This document shows, in pieces, positions 59,846 through 64,000 of a stretch of DNA of 64,000 nt. Below the pieces are notes generated by a model that searched no databases, was not told where the DNA came from, and was given only the letters and a program-made list of their open reading frames with translations. The DNA lies in NCBI GenBank assembly GCA_030620095.1, contig JAUTXW010002190.1, forward strand, positions 124,001 through 188,000, read 5' to 3'. Numbering within the stretch: position 1 is the first letter of the stretch; each line of letters starts with the position of its first letter. Made by a program: the position numbers and the translations under genes. The DNA comes from Kuschelorhynchus macadamiae (lineage: Eukaryota > Arthropoda > Insecta > Coleoptera > Curculionidae).

Positions 59846-59968
59846 AGTTTAGATTATTTACAACGTTTCGATCTCCGATGTATTTCAGATCGTTATGAAG
59901 TACAAACCAGTTTACACTTGATAACGATCGGAGATAAATTGCTGGCCGAAACGTGGTGTATAATCTAA
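59846..59968. repeat. Inverted pair of Penelope-type end motifs
   Basis: 'tttagattatttacaacgtttcga' type sequence on the left (59847-59870) is mirrored by 'gaaacgtggtgtataatcta' on the right (59947-59966), with 'aacgatcggagat' inside. The strings resemble decayed hammerhead 3' halves (GAAACG) but lack CTGATGA. Confidence 0.4.
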
Positions 59969-59969
59969 A

Positions 59970-60200
59970 GGTGCGTACTCACTTTGCGAACGCATACGGC
60001 CGCACGGTGAAAATCGCATGCGTTCGTTTAATGTGGACGTGGATGACGAACTTATGCGTTTACTTGTGGACAGGCTCGTTCGCTTGTTGTGGGGAAGAAC
60101 GTATGCGTCCGCTTAGTGTGGACGTAAACTATATGAACGACGAACGTATGCGTTTGCTTGCGGACAGGTCCGCTCGGTCTGTCGGTACTTCAGAAAAAAT
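59970..60200 (+). repeat. GC-rich duplicated repeat, 'atgcgt..gtggac' units
   Basis: Two direct units (about 60019-60085 and 60103-60178) share 'gtggacgt', 'gacgaac' and 'atgcgtttrcttg' followed by 'ggacagg'. GC and CpG content are far above the surroundings. The start 'ggtgcgtactcactttgcga' resembles an abundant class of insect MITEs, as I recall. The open frame across it is probably not coding. Confidence 0.55.
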
Positions 60201-60806
60201 AATCGTTGGATGTTGTCAACTATGTAAGTATTTTCACACATTCGGCCGGACTCTTAAGGAGGTAGCATGGTTTAATATCCCATTTATTATTTAAATTTAT
60301 AGCACATGGTCATTACAAGAAAGTTTATGTTTAAATTAAAATTTTTCTGGGCATTAAATCAATTTAGTTTTAGGTCCTAATAATTAATTAGGGATTCATT
60401 TAGTAATTAGTGAGCAATGCCAAGCACTGATTTTAGAATTTAGAAGCGAAAAATAGCAACTTCTAGCAATAAGTGCCATAAAAAAACTTATTTCACACTT
60501 GCGAAAATTTTTTGCCACTGAGCATGGCTTCGCGTCATTTAGTAGACGCTACACTAGTCTTTCAAAATTAACTTCCTGCACTCGTCGAGGGAAATAACTA
60601 CCATCACCTTGCCTTTGAAAATGTGTCTATAAATAAATCGAATCTAAAAAAAAAAAATAAGACATTTAGTAGCTAACGTATAATAAATAAAACTACACAG
60701 TCTGCATTTATTAAATAATCTATTATTTTTCCTTATTTTTTTATAGCAAATTACTACTCTACAGATTTTATCAATTTAAACTAATATACATAAAAGCAAG
60801 CATATA
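60201..60806. other. No recognisable gene
   Basis: AT-rich, unassigned. Confidence 0.4.
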
Positions 60807-62720
60807 CAGGGTGTCCATGAAAAAACCCTACAAAATCAAAGTGGTGATTCTACATAAAAAAACACGAAAACATTTTAATATTAACCTAGGTCCGTAAATG
60901 CTTCGTTACTGAGATACAGGGTGTTGAAATATAAACTTTATTTTATTTTTATTAAATTTCTGTTGCAAATAATAAAATTTTCCCACGAAATTGGGCATTC
61001 GGAATATTTTTTGGGTGAGGAATCATAATTTGGTATTAGATTTCGTGTGACACTTAGAGGGCACAATGTACGCTACTATTATTTATGTAAATTTGCCCTA
61101 ACTTTTTTGACGATGCACTTGTGGGTTTTTTTCGAATAAATATTATTCTTGTACTTTTTCTAAGCAAAAAAGCTATACTCACTCAACAACGCTAGAGGTA
61201 ACTATTCTCGAGCAATTTGCAAGTTTATGCGTCGATGCAACGAAAACGAATTTTTTACACTAATACTACACTAAGGTGTATTTATTTCAAGACAATACAA
61301 AATTAAAGGCAAGTATGAATTATTCTAAATTATAATAAATGCTCGATGTGAAGACCATTAGCTTGAAGATAATGTAATTCTTTTTTTTAGAGAACGTCTG
61401 ATACGTCTATGAATATTCTGCATTTTTTTTTTCTGAACTCATTGCAGGCATTTTGAATTCGCAACCAGAGCTGCTCACGCATTTGTATTGGAACAAAGTA
61501 CATATGGCATTTAAAAAAACTCAATATACAAAAATCACAAGGATTTAAGTCTGGCGACTTAGCTGGCCATTGAACTGGTCCGCCTCTACCAATCCACTGA
61601 TTTTCGTAAGTCTGATATTGACGCACATTTCGACTAAAATGAGCCGGACACCCATCGTGCATAAGCCACATGGCTGGTCGAATATTTAAAAGAACTTTTT
61701 CTAGTAATGTGTGTAAAATATTCTGAAAAAAATTTAAATACTCTTCCCTGTTAGTCAACCTGGCAACTCAACAGGTTCAATTAGGTTGTTAACAATACCA
61801 ATCCACACATTAATACTTACCTAACCTAACCTATGTTGATGTTACTACAACGGGATACCTATCCGTTTCATTTTTTTTTTGGAGATACCAGTCCCGTTTC
61901 CCTCAACCTCTAGTGAAGTGCCGTAAAGATTGTATAAGTGGGATGGATTCTATTCGAAAACTTTTCGACATATCTACTTTGTTCCGCTCCAGCGTTACCC
62001 TGAACTTCCCCGTAGATTAAATGCATATCTGCATATTCTTCATTACTAAACGAAACCATTTTTTAAAAAAATGTAAATTAAAATCTCACTTTCAATTAAA
62101 TCAAATTATTAATATGACGATAACAATTTTGTCAAAAATGACACTGAGTTTATTATTGTTAAAAAAGAATTACATTATGCCCTCAAACTAATGGTCATCA
62201 CGTAGAGCATTTATTATAGTTCAGAATAATTCATACTTAGCTTCAATTTTGTATTGTCTTGAAATAAATACATCTTAGTTTATGTTTATTAAAAAATTTG
62301 TTTTCCTTGCATCGACGCATAAACTTGCAAATTGCTCGAGAGAGGATTACCTCTATTGTATAGCTTTTTTGCTTAGAAAAGGTACAAGAATAATATGTAT
62401 TCGTAAAGAAACCCAGATTAGAAAGTTAGGGCAAATTTACATAAATAATAGTAGCGTACGCAGCGCCCTCCTAAGTGTTACACGAAATCTAATACCAAAT
62501 TATGATTCCTCACACAAAAATATCCCGAATACCCAATTTCGTGAGACAATTTTAATATTTGCAACAGACATTTAATAAAAAATAAAATAAAATTTATATT
62601 TCAACACCCTGTATCTCCGTAACGAAGCATTTCCGGACCTAGGTTAATATGAAAATATGTTCATGTTTTTTTATGTAGAATCACTCACCCCTTTTATTTT
62701 GTAGGGGTTGTTCGTGTTCG
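60807..62720 (-). mobile_element. Deleted mariner-like element with ~530 bp arms
   Basis: The left end 'cagggtgtccatgaaaaaac' lies after TA (60805-60806); the right terminus is eroded but 'accctacaaaat' is mirrored, ending near a TA at 62721. The arms match from about 60825 to 61350 and from 62190 to 62705, including 'gcaatttgcaagtttatgcg' in the left arm. The gene on the minus strand is internally deleted. Confidence 0.85.
61387..62059 (-). pseudogene. Mariner-like transposase, internal deletion
   Basis: The start at 62059 gives MVSFSNEEYADMHLIYGE and a DUF4817-type domain through FSNRIHPTYTIFTALH, a stop, then RLRETGLVSP. After a gap the frame resumes with NVWIGIVNNLIEPVELPG, EEYLNFFQNILHTLLEKVLL, the second catalytic block MWLMHDGCPAHFSRNVRQY and the third block KSPDLNPCDFCI, with 39 residues between those aspartates. 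The first catalytic block and about 100 residues are missing. The final part (from 61480) diverges. It is dead but clearly related to the other DUF4817-type transposases here. Confidence 0.85.
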
Positions 62721-63825
62721 TATAAAATTCAATAAAATAAATAGAATAAAAACAAGAAAACAAAATATATATCCTAGGCACTAGGATTTTTTTTGCACAT
62801 TTTTGGCAAATTTAAAATTTGAAGGAAATTTATTTTTTTAGCTACACCGACTTCTTCAAGATTATTTGACCAAATGGGATGAATTTTCATAAGAATGAAT
62901 GGGGAATTTTTAATGCTGTTCGTGGATTTTAGGTGCTCGAATTGTTAATTTTCTATGCATATGCATAGTCTCTCCTCATAATTCGTCAATCCCAATATTG
63001 GTTTAATTGAAGAGAGAAAAATGTTTTGAATATAAAAGTATGTGGTAGGGTCTAGTACGTAGTTTTTAATTAATATATAATAACATATATATAAAATATA
63101 TATAATACATATATATTTTAATTAAGTTTAATTCTAATACTACTATTAATTTTAACTGTTAACAATATGTGTTATTTGATTATTCAATCAACGATAATAT
63201 TACTTTCCGCGATTCTAGTGAAATTTTAGGTGCAATATACCCAAGTACTTGTTTTAGTTATTAGGTACGTCCAACTTTTTAACCTATGGTTAACCCTCGA
63301 AAACTTTGAACTTGTTCTTTTTTTGACTATCTGAACTTCTTATAAATAAAATTAAAAAGAGTAAAATAAAAATTTTTATAAAAAAAACCAACATCAAAAG
63401 AAAACATTAAAATGTAAGAAATAATATTTTATAGTCATTATTATTATAGGTCTTGGTTTGGCATATATAAAATACCATTTCCAAGATAATGAAATAAAAT
63501 ATTATTATATATTTTTTTTTATAAATTGATGACACGTGCGTGGTGGTTTTTTTCAATAAAAAAAGAATTACTATTTTTATTATACTTATACTATACCGTA
63601 TCTGTTTCATGTCCATCAAATAAATATCTTCCTGCGGGTTATAAATATTCCAGGTTTTATACCTTTATCTTTAAAGACACCCATAAACTTGAGAAGAACC
63701 CTGCCATAAGAAGCAATTTATTTCCATTGACTTCACTATGTAGAAGAACATTCTCTGATCGCGGTATGACACTTGGCATATTTGTAATTAGCGACATGCG
63801 ACCCATTTGATGAACATATAATATA
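62721..63825. other. No recognisable gene
   Basis: AT-rich. The plus-strand open stretch 63526-63810 ends just before a transposon terminus and has no family I recognise. Confidence 0.4.
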
Positions 63826-64000
63826 CATGGTGTTACATTTTAGAAACCAAAGTTTATGTTGATTTCAAAAAAAATAAATACCCTGTATATTACACTAAAA
63901 AAAAATAAAATTTTAGAAGGAAGGACCTTTTGTATATAAGTTTTTTGTATATGTATCTAGAAAAATAGAAATGTTAATTTGGGGGGTTGCCTTTATAACT
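63826..64000. mobile_element. Start of a mariner-like arm, cut by window end
   Basis: 'catggtgttacattttagaa' after TA, with the inner motif 'aaataccctgtatatta' about 50 bp on, resembles a degraded terminus of the CAGGGTG-type elements. The rest lies beyond the window. Confidence 0.4.

Noticed and set aside
59953..60294. 113-codon frame through the GC-rich repeat at 60 kb
   Set aside because: The frame is explained by two direct copies of a CpG-rich repeat and shows no protein family.

Overview
This is AT-rich eukaryotic DNA with no gene I can assign to the host. Everything recognisable is transposon-derived: mariner-like elements, hAT elements, LINE reverse-transcriptase fragments, a Penelope-like element, tRNA-derived short elements, palindromic MITEs and long (TA)n tracts. 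The transposon mix, above all mariner-like transposases with a DUF4817-type N-terminus inside arms that begin CAGGGTG, points to an arthropod, most likely an insect with a large repeat-rich genome. The taxon is inferred; nothing here fixes the species.

Layout. 0-6 kb: a palindromic MITE and a decayed hAT element. 6-12 kb: (TA)n tracts, a mariner-like element (8692-11034) interrupted by a Penelope-like remnant. 12-20 kb: MITEs, a diverged tandem duplication rich in TATCGATA-like motifs, more (TA)n, and two oppositely oriented blocks of a ~110-130 bp repeat. 20-24 kb: a mariner-like element with a second Tc1/mariner element inside its coding region. 25-26 kb: a LINE fragment split at its YADD box by a MITE. 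27-29.4 kb: an apparently intact mariner-like element (27220-29418) with a 361-residue transposase and ~433 bp arms of roughly 98% identity. 29-39 kb: MITEs, a ~140 bp tandem repeat and two LINE fragments. 39-46 kb: Tc1 and mariner pseudogenes, a deleted mariner-like element (40734-42253) and a 112 bp spacer-free palindrome. 46-52 kb: a DUF7869-like pseudogene and a repeat family carrying 'aaaatggcggcct'. 52-56 kb: an apparently intact hAT element (52338-56060) with an 814-residue transposase and a perfect 8 bp target duplication, lodged in an older mariner-like pseudogene. 57-64 kb: a LINE RNase H fragment, a GC-rich duplicated repeat and a deleted mariner-like element (60807-62720).

Two elements, at 27 kb and 52 kb, look recent because they keep open transposases, matching ends and target duplications. 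The most unusual pattern is in the mariner-like elements. Their inverted arms are 400-540 bp long, and in two of them (27 kb and 41 kb) the arm on the 3' side of the gene extends into an inverted copy of the 5' end of the transposase. A third (20.5-24.1 kb) appears to have an arm stacked outside an older 3' terminus. This suggests ends created by copying the 5' end onto the 3' side. All identities and boundaries were read by eye.
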